Below are positions 37,231 to 45,410 of a DNA stretch of 64,000 bases, one piece after another (the first letter of the stretch is position 1; each line of letters opens with the position of its first letter). Both the position numbers and the translations under genes were made by a program. The notes under the pieces are model-generated. The model ran no database searches. It was not told the origin of the DNA and was given only the letters and a program-made list of their open reading frames with translations. This DNA comes from Luteipulveratus halotolerans. GTDB taxonomy: Bacteria; Actinomycetota; Actinomycetes; Actinomycetales; Dermatophilaceae. The stretch is from assembly GCF_001247745.1 (NCBI RefSeq), contig NZ_LAIR01000002.1, positions 3,472,001-3,536,000 on the forward strand, read 5' to 3'.

Positions 37231-38127
37231 GTGAGCTGGCCGCTGACGGGATCCCCGTGACGGTCACGTGCCGGGTCCTGAAGCTCCACCGTCAGAAGTA
37301 CTACGCCTGGCTGGCCAGTCCGGTCACCGGTCGTGAGCTGCAGGCGGCCTACCGGGCCAACGCGTTGTTCGATGCCCACCGTGATGATCCAGAGTTCGGG
37401 TACCGGTACTTGCTTGTGGAGGCCGCCGACGCGGGTGAGGTGATGACGCCGCGCACGGCGTGGCGGATCTGCTCGGCCAACTCCTGGTGGTCGGTCTTCG
37501 GCAAGAAGCGCGGCAGCCACGGCAAGAAGCCCGGGCCACCGGTGCACGATGACCTGCTCGCCGGTCAGGACGAGCACGGCGTGATCCGGCACTCCTTCAC
37601 CGCCGCCGCGCCGAACCAGGTGTGGCTGACCGACATCACCGAGCACCGCACTGGTGAGGGGAAGCTGTACCTGTGCGCGATCAAGGACGCCTGCTCCGGG
37701 CGGATCGTGGGCTACTCCATCAGCGACCGGATGAAGTCCACCCTCGCGGTCGGCAGCCCTGGACTCGGCCGTCGCGCGGCGACGCGCGCAGGGGCAGGAC
37801 GTCACCGGGTGCATCGTGCACTCCGACCGCGGCAGCCAGTTCCGCTCACGCAAGTTCGTGCACGCCTTGAACCAGCACGCGCTGACCGGGTCGATGGGCC
37901 GGGTCGGCGCTGCCGGTGACAACGCCGCGATGGAGTCCTTCTACGCGCTGCTGCAGAAGAACGTCCTGGACCGCCGCACCTGGGACACCCGCGAAGACCT
38001 GCGGATCGCGATCATCACCTGGACCGAACGCACCTACCACCGACGTCGACGCCAAGACCGCCTCGGCCAGTTGAACCCCATCGAGTACGAGACCATCATG
38101 ACCACGCCAGCCGATCAGGCGGCATGA
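37227..38127 (+). pseudogene. IS3 transposase orfB, frameshifted
   Basis: Integrase-core protein from GTG 37227: HTH_21 region, then WLTDITEHRTGEGKLYLCAI (first Asp). After LAV near 37752 one extra G shifts the frame; the true frame continues AALDSAVARRRAQGQDV, VHSDRGSQF (second Asp) and AMESFYALLQKNVLDR (Glu). All catalytic residues survive but cannot be made in one polypeptide without frameshifting. Confidence 0.85.
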
Positions 38128-38163
38128 CTACCACCTGTCACCTGTTCGTGCAGCAGTCCCCAG

Positions 38164-38340
38164 GTCCACGCCTTCTATCAAGCTGCAACCGACCTCGACG
38201 CCCAGCTGCTGCACCCTCCAGCGCTGCATCCGGAATACCACGAGGACTACTTCGGCGCCTTCATCCTCGACCCGCATGACATCAACCTCGAAGCCGTCTG
38301 TCACACCCCACCCGCCGGGTCAGCACATCAAGGTCAGTAA
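38164..38340 (+). pseudogene. C-terminal fragment of a VOC/glyoxalase-family gene
   Basis: About 58 codons: VHAFYQAATDLDAQ, HPEYHEDYFGAFILDPHD and NLEAVCH, the standard C-terminal half of a vicinal-oxygen-chelate protein, ending at a stop. It begins immediately at the right end of the IS3 element. The N-terminal half is not present on the left side of the IS, so it was lost when the region was rearranged. Confidence 0.7.
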
Positions 38341-38577
38341 GCCTTGCCTGCGCGAGATGGGCCGTCCGGGTCACGGTCAGGCGGGCGCGAGGTGGACGTC
38401 CCGCGGACCCTGACGTTCGGCACACGGGCACCAAAGAAGAACTACACGCGCCCGGAACGCTGAGTGCCCTGGCCCACCTCGATCACGGCCTTACAGATAA
38501 CGACCTGATCCACGGCCAGGACAACTCACCAAAGCCATCTCGATCATGTGGATCACATAGCCCTCGCTGCTGCAGAT
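38341..38577. other. Stretch between VOC remnant and IS30 remnant, no gene recognised
   Basis: About 240 bp, inside the secondary insertion; its right edge carries the terminal repeat of that insertion (38563-38579). The IS30 transposase frame reads on through this end as a 28-residue non-native tail to 38491. Confidence 0.5.
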
Positions 38578-39087
38578 AAGCCGGTGAGCGATCTGCTCAG
38601 GGCTATGCCGCTGTTTCAGCCCCGAGACTACTTCGGCCCACAACCGGCTCCCCGGGCTCAGCTTCAACGGCCGACCCGCGTGCCGGGCCGCGCCGGCGGC
38701 CCGCGCGTTGTCCTGCGCCAGGCGCTGCGCCCGCGCGGCCTGATAACCGACCGGGTCCTTCGGATCGACCCCGGCCCGGACCAGCTCCCGGGTGATCGTC
38801 GAGGACGCCCGCCCCAGCTGGCCCGCGATCGCCCGCAACGACGGACGCGGCTGCTGTGAGAGCAACCACTGCAGCTGTGCTCGATCTTCCAGGCTCAGGC
38901 GCCCACCGGACTCACTCACCCTCGGAGGAATACCACCGGACTGGGCCAACCACACATACCCCGACTGATCGGACACGCCCGCCGCGGCCGCCGCGACCGC
39001 GACCGACTCACCACCGGCCAACGCCTCCCAGAACAGCCGACGCCGCTCCCACGGCACCGGCGGCCTCCCACGACGAGGACGAAACAT
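38578..39087 (-). pseudogene. IS30 transposase, N-terminal part
   Basis: 170 native residues: PVPWERRRLFWEALAGGESV, a first helix-turn-helix, then the IS30 signature LSLEDRAQLQWLLSQ...SLRAIAGQLGRASSTITREL, ending SPEQIAHRL where the insertion begins. In the present DNA the frame adds 28 foreign residues and stops at 38491. Could in principle make a DNA-binding fragment lacking the catalytic core. Confidence 0.85.
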
Positions 39088-39115
39088 GCTGCAACACCTG
39101 ACCTTTCATCACAGG

Positions 39116-39141
39116 CGTTGCGCGAACCACCTGAGCCCGCC
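39116..39141. repeat. IS30 terminal inverted repeat, right
   Basis: CGTTGCGCGAACCACCTGAG...; complement of the left end with about five mismatches in 26. Lies 28 bp upstream of the transposase start. Confidence 0.8.
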
Positions 39142-39158
39142 GTGCGCATTGCAGCCCG

Positions 39159-39190
39159 TGCAGTCACATTTCGCCTGGTGAGTGGGCGTT
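39159..39190. repeat. Right arm of the interrupted palindromic element
   Basis: TGCAGTCACATTTCGCCTGG..., the inverted partner of 34091-34122, continuing to AGTGGGCGTT. Differs from the intact copy (7864-7889) at three positions. Confidence 0.85.
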
Positions 39191-39197
39191 GGTCGTC

Positions 39198-40289
39198 CTA
39201 GGGCACCAGTCGCGGAGGGCGGGTCCGGTACGTCGCCGGCGTCGCACTGAGCCGAATCGGGTTGGCCACCAACGACGTTCCCTCGACGTCGGCCACCGCG
39301 TCGATCCCTACCTGCTCGGCCAACGCGAACGCCTCGGGCACCGTGTTGACCGGCCCGGCAGGTACGCCGACCTCGGCCAGCCGCTGCGCCCACTCCTGTG
39401 CGCTCGCTCGGCTCAGGTGCGCCTCCAGCCGTCCGCGCAGCTGCTCGGCGTGGGCGACCCGAGCGGCATTGGTCGCGTAACGATCGTCGGCAGCCATCGC
39501 CTCGTCGCCGAGAACTGTTGCGAGAGAAGCGAACTGGCGATCGTTGCCGACGGCGAGAACGAGCGGCCGGTCGGCGGTGGCGTACACACCGTAGGGCGAG
39601 ATCGACGGATGGTCGTTGCCGGTGGCGCGCGGTGTGACGCCGGCGAGCAGGTGCGCCGACGTCTGGTTGCTGAGCGCGGAGAGCGCGCATCCGAGCAGGC
39701 TGACCTCGACGCGCTGTCCCTCACCGGTCTCGGCGCGATACCGCAGCGCGGCAAGAATGCCCACCGCGGCGTGCAGCCCGGTGATGACGTCGATCAGGGC
39801 CACCCCGACCTTGGTGGGCTGCTCCGGCGACGGGCCCGTCACCGACATCAGCCCGCTCATCGCCTGGATCAGCAGGTCATAGCCCGGCAGTGTCGACTCG
39901 CCGCCGAATCCCGTGATGCTGCAGTAGATCACGTCGTCCCGCAGAGCCCGGGCGTCGTCGTACCCGAGGCCGAGCCTGTCCATCGCGCCGGGCAGGAAGT
40001 TCTCGACGACCACGTCGGCGGCAGCGATGAGTTCCGTTGCAGCAGAACGGCCTTCGGCTGATCGCAGGTCGAGCGTGCGAGAGGTCTTGTTGCGGTTGAC
40101 GGACAGGAAGTACGTCGACTCGCCCTCGTCGGTGAACGGCGGACCCCACTGCCGGGTGTCGTCGCCGGTGCCAGGCCGCTCGATCTTGATCACCTCGGCA
40201 CCGAGGTCGGCCAGCAGCATCGTGGCGTACGGGCCGGCCAGCACCCGCCCGAAGTCCGCGATCACCAGACCGTCGAGCGCACCCGTCAT
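39198..40289 (-). CDS. Class III (CaiB/BaiF family) CoA-transferase
   Basis: 363 aa. N-terminal GLVIADFGRVLAGPYATMLLADLGAEVIKIERP is the family signature. At the site where formyl-CoA transferase has its catalytic Asp, the sequence reads VEVSLLGCALSAL; lack of that Asp is also seen in the branch containing the human glutarate/succinate-type transferase SUGCT, so activity cannot be excluded. With a glutaryl-CoA dehydrogenase-like enzyme in the same operon, glutarate activation is a reasonable guess. Its ATG overlaps the stop of the asparaginase-like gene (ATGA). Confidence 0.88.
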   Translation of the reverse strand: MTGALDGLVIADFGRVLAGPYATMLLADLGAEVIKIERPGTGDDTRQWGPPFTDEGESTYFLSVNRNKTSRTLDLRSAEGRSAATELIAAADVVVENFLPGAMDRLGLGYDDARALRDDVIYCSITGFGGESTLPGYDLLIQAMSGLMSVTGPSPEQPTKVGVALIDVITGLHAAVGILAALRYRAETGEGQRVEVSLLGCALSALSNQTSAHLLAGVTPRATGNDHPSISPYGVYATADRPLVLAVGNDRQFASLATVLGDEAMAADDRYATNAARVAHAEQLRGRLEAHLSRASAQEWAQRLAEVGVPAGPVNTVPEAFALAEQVGIDAVADVEGTSLVANPIRLSATPATYRTRPPRLVP

Positions 40290-41320
40290 CGCACGCGCGA
40301 GCCCGTGACCGAACCGGTCGTCGTACCCGTCGCCGCGAACGCCTCAGCCACGGGTACGCCGCCCGCGAGTGCCAGCGCGAGCCGCACCCGGGCCTTCAGC
40401 GGGTCGAGCGCACCGGCGCCGAGGAGGCCGGCCTCGAGGAGCGCGACCTCGCTGCCGGGATAGCCGTAGGTCTTGGACAGCACCTCACCGGCGCCGGCCC
40501 GCGAGGCGAGGACCACCGGCATCCGGGCGGCGAGGTCGCGCAGGGGCTCGACCCACTCGACGGCGACGTGACCGCCGCCCATGCCCGCGAGGACGACGCC
40601 TTCGTACCCGAGGTCGGGCAGGGTGCGCAGGATGCGACCGTCGTCGCCGATCGTCATGGTGACCAGGGCGATCGGCGGGATCGTGACCGTGCTGGGCACG
40701 TGCATCGGTGGGATGCGCGGCACCCGCAGGCCGAGCTCGACGCGGTCCTCGACGAGCCTCCCGATGCGTCCGACCGTCGGCGACCCGAACGTCGCGACGT
40801 TGGAGGTGTGCGTCTTGCGGACGTAGCGGGCCGCGTGGACCTCGTCGTTGAGGACGACGAGCGCGCCCTGGTCGCGGGCCTGCGAGCTGGCGGCGGTGCG
40901 TACGGCCGCCATCAGGTTGGCCGCGCCGTCGGGGCTGAGCAGCGACGGGTTGCGCATGGCGCCGGTGAACACCAGCGGCTCGGCCCGGTCCCACAGGACG
41001 TCGAGGGCGTACGAGGTCTCCTCGAGCGAGTCGGTGCCCTGCGACACGACCACCCCGTCGGCGCCGGCGTCGACCGCCGCGGCCGCGGCATCGCGCAACC
41101 GCAGCATGTGCGTGAGGTCGAGTCGGGCCGAGCTGACCTTCATGAGGTCCTCGCCCATGACATCGGCGACCTCGTCGAGACCTTCGATGCTGCCCGCGAT
41201 GTCGGCCGCGGACAGGCCAGGCTGTGCCGGCTCACCCGGTGCCGGTGGCACGCTCGCGATGGTGCCGCCGAGCGCGAAGTACGCGATGTGCGAGCGAGCG
41301 CCCGCGGTCTCGTCGATCAC
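40286..41320 (-). CDS. Type I/II asparaginase-family amidohydrolase
   Basis: 344 aa. The N-terminal nucleophile Thr lies in ALGGTIAS, the second catalytic Thr-Asp pair in SQGTDSLEETSYAL, and the Lys-bearing loop region is FTGAMRNPSLLSPDGAANL. It hydrolyses L-asparagine (or a related amide) to aspartate and ammonia. GTG 41320 overlaps the stop of the acyl-CoA dehydrogenase gene (GTGA), and its own stop overlaps the CoA-transferase start. That tight coupling with two CoA enzymes is unusual for an asparaginase and may mean a different amide substrate. Confidence 0.87.
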   Translation of the reverse strand: MIDETAGARSHIAYFALGGTIASVPPAPGEPAQPGLSAADIAGSIEGLDEVADVMGEDLMKVSSARLDLTHMLRLRDAAAAAVDAGADGVVVSQGTDSLEETSYALDVLWDRAEPLVFTGAMRNPSLLSPDGAANLMAAVRTAASSQARDQGALVVLNDEVHAARYVRKTHTSNVATFGSPTVGRIGRLVEDRVELGLRVPRIPPMHVPSTVTIPPIALVTMTIGDDGRILRTLPDLGYEGVVLAGMGGGHVAVEWVEPLRDLAARMPVVLASRAGAGEVLSKTYGYPGSEVALLEAGLLGAGALDPLKARVRLALALAGGVPVAEAFAATGTTTGSVTGSRVR

Positions 41321-42498
41321 CGGAACGCGTCCGCGCCGGTGAGTGCCTTGCCGATGACGAGCTGATGCACCTCGGAGGTGCCTTCGTACGTCAGCACCGA
41401 CTCGAGGTTGTTGGCGTGCCGGATCACGGGGTAGTCGAGGGTGATGCCGTTGGCCGCGAGGATCGTACGGCACTCGCGGGCGATCCTGATGGCCTCGCGG
41501 GTGTTGTTGAGCTTGCCGACGCTGACCTGCTCACCGGTGACTTCACCGGCGTCCTTGAGCCGGCCGAGGTGCAGCGCGAGCAGCTGCCCCTTGCCGAGCT
41601 CGAGCGCCATGTCGGCGATCTTGGCCTGCGTCAGCTGGTACGACGCGAGCGACTTGTCGAACACCTGCCGGTCCTGCGCATAGGCGATCGTCGTCTCGAG
41701 GCAGTCACGCGCGGCGCCCATCGAGCCGAAGATGATGCCGAAGCGCGCCTCGGACAGGCAGCTGAGCGGCCCGCGCAGCCCTTCGACCTCGGGCAGCATC
41801 GCGCTCGAGGGCAGCCGCACGTCCTGCAGCACCAGCTCGGCGGTGACCGACGCGCGCAGCGACATCTTGTGCGTGATCTCGGGGGCGGAGAACCCCGGCG
41901 TGTCGGTCGGGACCACGAACCCGCGGATGCCGCGCGGGCCGGCGTCGGGATCGGTCTGCGCCCAGACCACCGCGACATCGGCGACCGAACCGTTGGTGAT
42001 CCACATCTTGGCGCCGTTGAGCACCCAGTCGTCACCGTCGCGGCGGGCGCGCGTCCGCATCCCGCCCGGGTTGGAGCCGAAGTCCGGCTCGGTCAGCCCG
42101 AAGCAGCCGATCGCGTCGCCGGCGGCCATCCGGGGCAGCCACTCCTGCTTGTGCTCCTCCGACCCGTGCTTCCAGATCGCGTACATCGCGAGCGACCCCT
42201 GCACCGACACGAGGCTGCGGATGCCCGAGTCGCCCGCCTCGAGCTCCTGGCAGGCCAGGCCGTACGTCGTCGCGCTCAGGCCCGCACAGCCGTACCCCTC
42301 CAGGTGCATGCCGAGCACGCCCAGCTCACCGAGCTCCTGGGTCAGCTCGCGCGCCGGCACCTGGGCGGTGTCGAACCACTCGGCGACGTGCGGGCGTACG
42401 CGGTCGTCGACGAAGCGGCGTACGGCGCGGGCGATCTCGCGTTCGTCCTCGTGGATGAGCCCGTCGATCGCGAACAGCTGTTCCAACGTCTGTGCCAT
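41317..42498 (-). CDS. Acyl-CoA dehydrogenase, glutaryl-CoA dehydrogenase-like
   Basis: 393 aa flavoprotein. FAD/substrate motifs are CFGLTEPDFGSNPGGM and WITNGSVADVAVVWA; the catalytic base Glu lies in VLTYEGTSEVHQLVIGKALTG, which is the glutaryl-CoA dehydrogenase pattern. That enzyme oxidises and decarboxylates glutaryl-CoA to crotonyl-CoA. First gene of a three-gene coupled operon on the minus strand. ATG 42498 preferred over the upstream in-frame start at 42513. Confidence 0.88.
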   Translation of the reverse strand: MAQTLEQLFAIDGLIHEDEREIARAVRRFVDDRVRPHVAEWFDTAQVPARELTQELGELGVLGMHLEGYGCAGLSATTYGLACQELEAGDSGIRSLVSVQGSLAMYAIWKHGSEEHKQEWLPRMAAGDAIGCFGLTEPDFGSNPGGMRTRARRDGDDWVLNGAKMWITNGSVADVAVVWAQTDPDAGPRGIRGFVVPTDTPGFSAPEITHKMSLRASVTAELVLQDVRLPSSAMLPEVEGLRGPLSCLSEARFGIIFGSMGAARDCLETTIAYAQDRQVFDKSLASYQLTQAKIADMALELGKGQLLALHLGRLKDAGEVTGEQVSVGKLNNTREAIRIARECRTILAANGITLDYPVIRHANNLESVLTYEGTSEVHQLVIGKALTGADAFR

Positions 42499-42553
42499 GC
42501 GCCACATCATCACGTACGCCGACGTTCACCCTGCGGTGCCCCGGTGCCGTCAT

Positions 42554-42575
42554 GCGAAACGACCCGCTCTTTGCG
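42554..42575. repeat. Truncated half of the ACGACCCGC palindrome
   Basis: GCGAAACGACCCGCTCTTTG... is identical over about 22 bp to the left arm of the perfect copy at 55808-55877 and then stops; no right arm is present. The gap 42499-42736 has nothing else recognisable. Confidence 0.65.
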
Positions 42576-42736
42576 GGGGCACTGCCCCGGCACCGACCCG
42601 CCTACGCGACCCTCCGGCGTGCACCGAACCCTGAACGTACGGAGTCGGCCGCGCCGATGAGAGTCGCCTTGCGTCCGTGCGCGGTTGTCCACAGGGGCCG
42701 GGCGCGGCTCGGGCCGGCTGAGCCACGATGCTGCGC

Positions 42737-43675
42737 ATGTCCGAGGCAACACCCCCTCCCGCACTTCGCCATCTTGTCGGCGACCGCCCGCACGGGCTGT
42801 TCCTCGCGTCCGATGCCAGCACGGCGGGGGTGACCCGGCGTGACGTCGCACGATGGGTGCAGCAAGGCGTCGTACGCCGGCTCGGGCGCGCGGTGTACGC
42901 CGCGTCGCCGGTCCCTTCGACGCGCGAGGAGGGCCATCGCGAGCTCGTCCGCGCCATGCTGCTCAGCCACCCGAGCGTCGTGGCCAGCCATCATTCGGCC
43001 TTGGCTCTGCTCGGCATCGACCTGCACGCAGTCGACCTGACTGCGGCCCACGGCATCTGGACCAACCAGAGCCCGACCCGGACGGTCGACCGTTTCCGCC
43101 TCATGCGTCCCGCGCGACGAACCCCGTGGGGCCACGTCGACGGGTGGGCCTGCGTCCGACCGTCGTGGGCGATCACTCAGACAGCCGGACGGTTCGGCCT
43201 GGTGGCGGGAGTGGTCTCCGCCGACCATGCATTGCGTCGCGGCATGGTGACCGAGGACCAGCTGACCGCGGCAGTCACTGCACATGCCGGTGCCGTCGGC
43301 GTCGAAGCCATGCGGCGCATGCTCCGGTCCTGCGATCGACGCAGCGAGTCCGTCGGCGAGTCGCGGCTGCGGCTGATCTGCGAGGGCGCGGGCATCGAGG
43401 TCGAACCGCAGTTCCGCGTGCTCGATCAGCAACGTTGCGTGGCGCGCGCCGACTTCAGAGTGGTCGGCACACGGCTGCTGCTGGAGTTCGACGGCATGCT
43501 GAAGTACCGGGCCGCCGACGGGCAGAACGCCCTTGAGAGGGAGAAACGCCGCGAAGACGCCTGCCGCCGACTGCGCTGGGACTTCGAGCGGTTCGTCTGG
43601 GCCCAGCTCGATCGCCCGTCACAGGTCGTCCGCCTGATCCGCGAAGGCATCGCGCGGGCGCCGCGCGACGCCTGA
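42737..43675 (+). CDS. AbiEi-like N-terminal / DUF559-like C-terminal protein
   Basis: 312 aa. The N-terminus is a winged helix with ASDASTAGVTRRDVARWVQQGVVRRLGRAVYA, as in AbiEi-type antitoxins and actinobacterial relatives. The C-terminus resembles the very-short-patch-repair-like DUF559 nuclease: SVGESRLRLICE, ARADFRVVGTRLLLEFDG and REDACRRLRWDFERF. No AbiEii-type toxin gene is adjacent. Such solitary genes are common in actinobacteria and uncharacterised; defence or DNA repair are both possible. Confidence 0.75.
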   Translation: MSEATPPPALRHLVGDRPHGLFLASDASTAGVTRRDVARWVQQGVVRRLGRAVYAASPVPSTREEGHRELVRAMLLSHPSVVASHHSALALLGIDLHAVDLTAAHGIWTNQSPTRTVDRFRLMRPARRTPWGHVDGWACVRPSWAITQTAGRFGLVAGVVSADHALRRGMVTEDQLTAAVTAHAGAVGVEAMRRMLRSCDRRSESVGESRLRLICEGAGIEVEPQFRVLDQQRCVARADFRVVGTRLLLEFDGMLKYRAADGQNALEREKRREDACRRLRWDFERFVWAQLDRPSQVVRLIREGIARAPRDA

Positions 43676-43712
43676 CCGGGCTCGCTCGCGCGCGGTCGGC
43701 GAGCCGGCGCAT

Positions 43713-43774
43713 CCGACTCCCGTACGCGCACGCGCACCTGCACGTACAGAGTCCGGCGCTCCTGCGGGAGTCGG
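43713..43774. terminator. Weak inverted repeat between convergent genes
   Basis: Arms CCGACTCCCG (43713-43722) and CGGGAGTCGG (43765-43774) separated by 42 bp. Possible bidirectional terminator; the long loop makes it doubtful. Confidence 0.3.
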
Positions 43775-43829
43775 CTACCGGCGTACCCGGGTCGTGTCGT
43801 GCGCGGGGAGAAGCAGGGGCGCGGGCGGC

Positions 43830-45323
43830 TCAGGCGGCGCCGACGGTGCCGGCGCCCGGCCGGATCGGCTCGCCGTGCCGGACGAACCGCATGTCGTCGG
43901 TCGGCTTGGCGCGGCGCATCTCGTAGGAGTCGGCCAGGAAGTTCTGCCGCACGCGCCACGGCGCCCGGTCGCCCGCCTTGGGGAAGCGCGCCATCGCCCG
44001 CTGGACATAGCCCGACGTCAGGTCGAGCACCGGCTGCGGCGAGAGCCGACCGCTGACCTTGGGGAACGCGAACGCGAAGCCCCGCGTGGTCACCTGGTTG
44101 ACGAACGCGCAGAAGAACCGGGCCGACAGGTCGGCGCGCAGGGTCCACGACGCGTTGGTGTAGCCGATGGCCATCGCCAGGTTGGGGACGCCCTCGAGCA
44201 TGCAGCCGCGGTAGACGTAGTGGTCGGGGTAGTCGACCTTCTCGCCGTCGATGTCCAACGTGACGCCGCCGGCCATCTGCATCGACAGCCCGGTCGCGGT
44301 GACGATGACGTCGGACTCGACCACCTCACCCGAAGACGTGCGGATGCCCTCGGGCACGAACTCCTCGATCGTGTCGGTGACGATGCTGGCCCCACCCCCG
44401 CGCAACGCCTGGAACAGGTCGGCGTCGGGGATGATGCACACGCGCTGGTCCCACGGCTTGTACGGCGGCTGGAAGTGCTTCGCGTCGTACGCCGGTGAGC
44501 CCTTCATCGCCATGCGCGGCCCCGAGGTCAGCACCTTGGTCGCGGTCCGCGGCATGCGCCGCGAGAACTGGTAGAAGCCCAGTGTCTTGATCGCGTTGGA
44601 CCACCGGTTGACGGTGTGCGCGCGCTGGGCGTCGGGCAGGCGGCGTACGAGATCGGCGAGGGGGTCCTTGGCCGGCAGCGGCAGGATGTAGGTGGGCGTG
44701 CGCTGCAGCATCGTGACGTGCGCAGCGCCCTGGTCGACCAGCGCCGGCACCAGCGTGACCGCGGTGGCGCCCGAGCCGATGACCGTGACGCGCTTGCCCT
44801 TGACGTCGAGGTCGTCCGGCCAGAACTGCGGGTGGACGACCTGCCCGGTGAACGACTCGCGGCCGGCGAACTCGGGGCTGTGCGGAGCGTCGTACGAGTA
44901 GTAGCCGGCGGCCGCGTAGACGAACCTCGCAGTGACCTGCTGCGGCCCGTCAGCGGTGTCGAGGTCGAGGGTCCAGGTCGCGTCGTCGGAGGACCACGAA
45001 CCGTGAGTCACCTTGGTGCTGTTGCGAATTCGCTCGTCGATGCCGTACTTGGATGCCGTGTCCTTGATGTATTGCAGGATGTCGGCGCCGTCGGCGATGG
45101 ACTTCTCACCGCGCCACGGCTCGAACGGGAACGACAGCGTGAACATGTCCGAGTCCGAGCGCAGCCCCGGGTAGGAGAACAGGTCCCAGGTGCCGCCCAT
45201 CGACGCACGCGCCTCGAGGACGGCGTACGACAGCCCTGGGCACTCGGTCTGCAACCGGTAGGCCGCGCCGATCCCCGACAGCCCGGCTCCGATGATGACG
45301 ACGTCGTAGTGCTCGCTGTGCAT
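43830..45323 (-). CDS. Flavin-containing monooxygenase (EthA-like Baeyer-Villiger type)
   Basis: 497 aa. N-terminal FAD site VVIIGAGLSGIGAAYRL and the second dinucleotide site VTVIGSGATAVTLVPAL for NADPH. Between them is FAGRESFTGQVVHPQFWPDD, matching the Baeyer-Villiger/FMO fingerprint FxGxxxHxxxW. Resembles mycobacterial EthA, which oxygenates ketones and activates thioamide drugs. ATG 45323 with GAGAGGGCAGG upstream. Single gene. Confidence 0.9.
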   Translation of the reverse strand: MHSEHYDVVIIGAGLSGIGAAYRLQTECPGLSYAVLEARASMGGTWDLFSYPGLRSDSDMFTLSFPFEPWRGEKSIADGADILQYIKDTASKYGIDERIRNSTKVTHGSWSSDDATWTLDLDTADGPQQVTARFVYAAAGYYSYDAPHSPEFAGRESFTGQVVHPQFWPDDLDVKGKRVTVIGSGATAVTLVPALVDQGAAHVTMLQRTPTYILPLPAKDPLADLVRRLPDAQRAHTVNRWSNAIKTLGFYQFSRRMPRTATKVLTSGPRMAMKGSPAYDAKHFQPPYKPWDQRVCIIPDADLFQALRGGGASIVTDTIEEFVPEGIRTSSGEVVESDVIVTATGLSMQMAGGVTLDIDGEKVDYPDHYVYRGCMLEGVPNLAMAIGYTNASWTLRADLSARFFCAFVNQVTTRGFAFAFPKVSGRLSPQPVLDLTSGYVQRAMARFPKAGDRAPWRVRQNFLADSYEMRRAKPTDDMRFVRHGEPIRPGAGTVGAA

Positions 45324-45410
45324 CGACCTGCCCTCTCGCGACGGTGTGACCTACTTCACCGTAACTTGGGCGACCGGGCGGCAGGGCGCGTACGCCCGAA
45401 GGAACTCGCG

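Larger units (their letters stand above)
36852..38162 (+). mobile_element. IS3-family insertion sequence (inactivated)
   Basis: 1311 bp beginning TG and ending CA, with 27-bp perfect terminal inverted repeats (36852-36878 and 38136-38162; TGGGGACTGCTGCACGAACA...). Matching continues two bases beyond each end. Two overlapping transposase frames have the orfA/orfB layout, both broken by single-base changes. No matching target duplication was found at the outer edges (GCC versus GGT), so one flank may have been rearranged after insertion. Confidence 0.88.
34848..38580. mobile_element. Secondary insertion splitting the IS30 transposase gene
   Basis: About 3733 bp whose removal restores the IS30 reading frame. 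Its ends carry TTATCTGCAGCGAG (from 34853) and the inverted TTATCTGCAGCAGCGAG (complement of 38563-38579), so it has short terminal inverted repeats; a 2-bp AG repeat may be the target duplication. Cargo: beta-carbonic anhydrase, DUF1275 protein, a decayed IS3 element and a VOC-gene remnant. No transposase of its own is recognisable, so it may be a non-autonomous or decayed element. Confidence 0.65.
34129..39141. mobile_element. IS30-family element carrying a nested 3.7-kb insertion
   Basis: 5013 bp bounded by imperfect 26-bp inverted ends (34129-34154 and 39116-39141; about five mismatches, both ending ...CAACG inward). The flanks carry a 3-bp direct repeat GTG (34126-34128 and 39142-39144). 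Removing the element and one GTG rebuilds GAGTGCGCATTGCAGCCC, which matches the loop of the intact palindrome at 7818-7889 (GAGTGCGCATAGCAGCCC). IS30 elements typically duplicate 2-3 bp. The transposase gene lies on the minus strand and is split into two parts at opposite ends. Confidence 0.88.

Noticed and set aside
34129..39141. Composite transposon with two full IS30 copies at its ends
   Set aside because: The left end encodes only the C-terminal part and the right end only the N-terminal part, and they join precisely in frame. One split copy explains this better.
39198..40289. Loss of the catalytic Asp in the class III CoA-transferase as evidence of a dead enzyme
   Set aside because: Known active members of the SUGCT-like branch also lack Asp at that position, so this is a subfamily feature.
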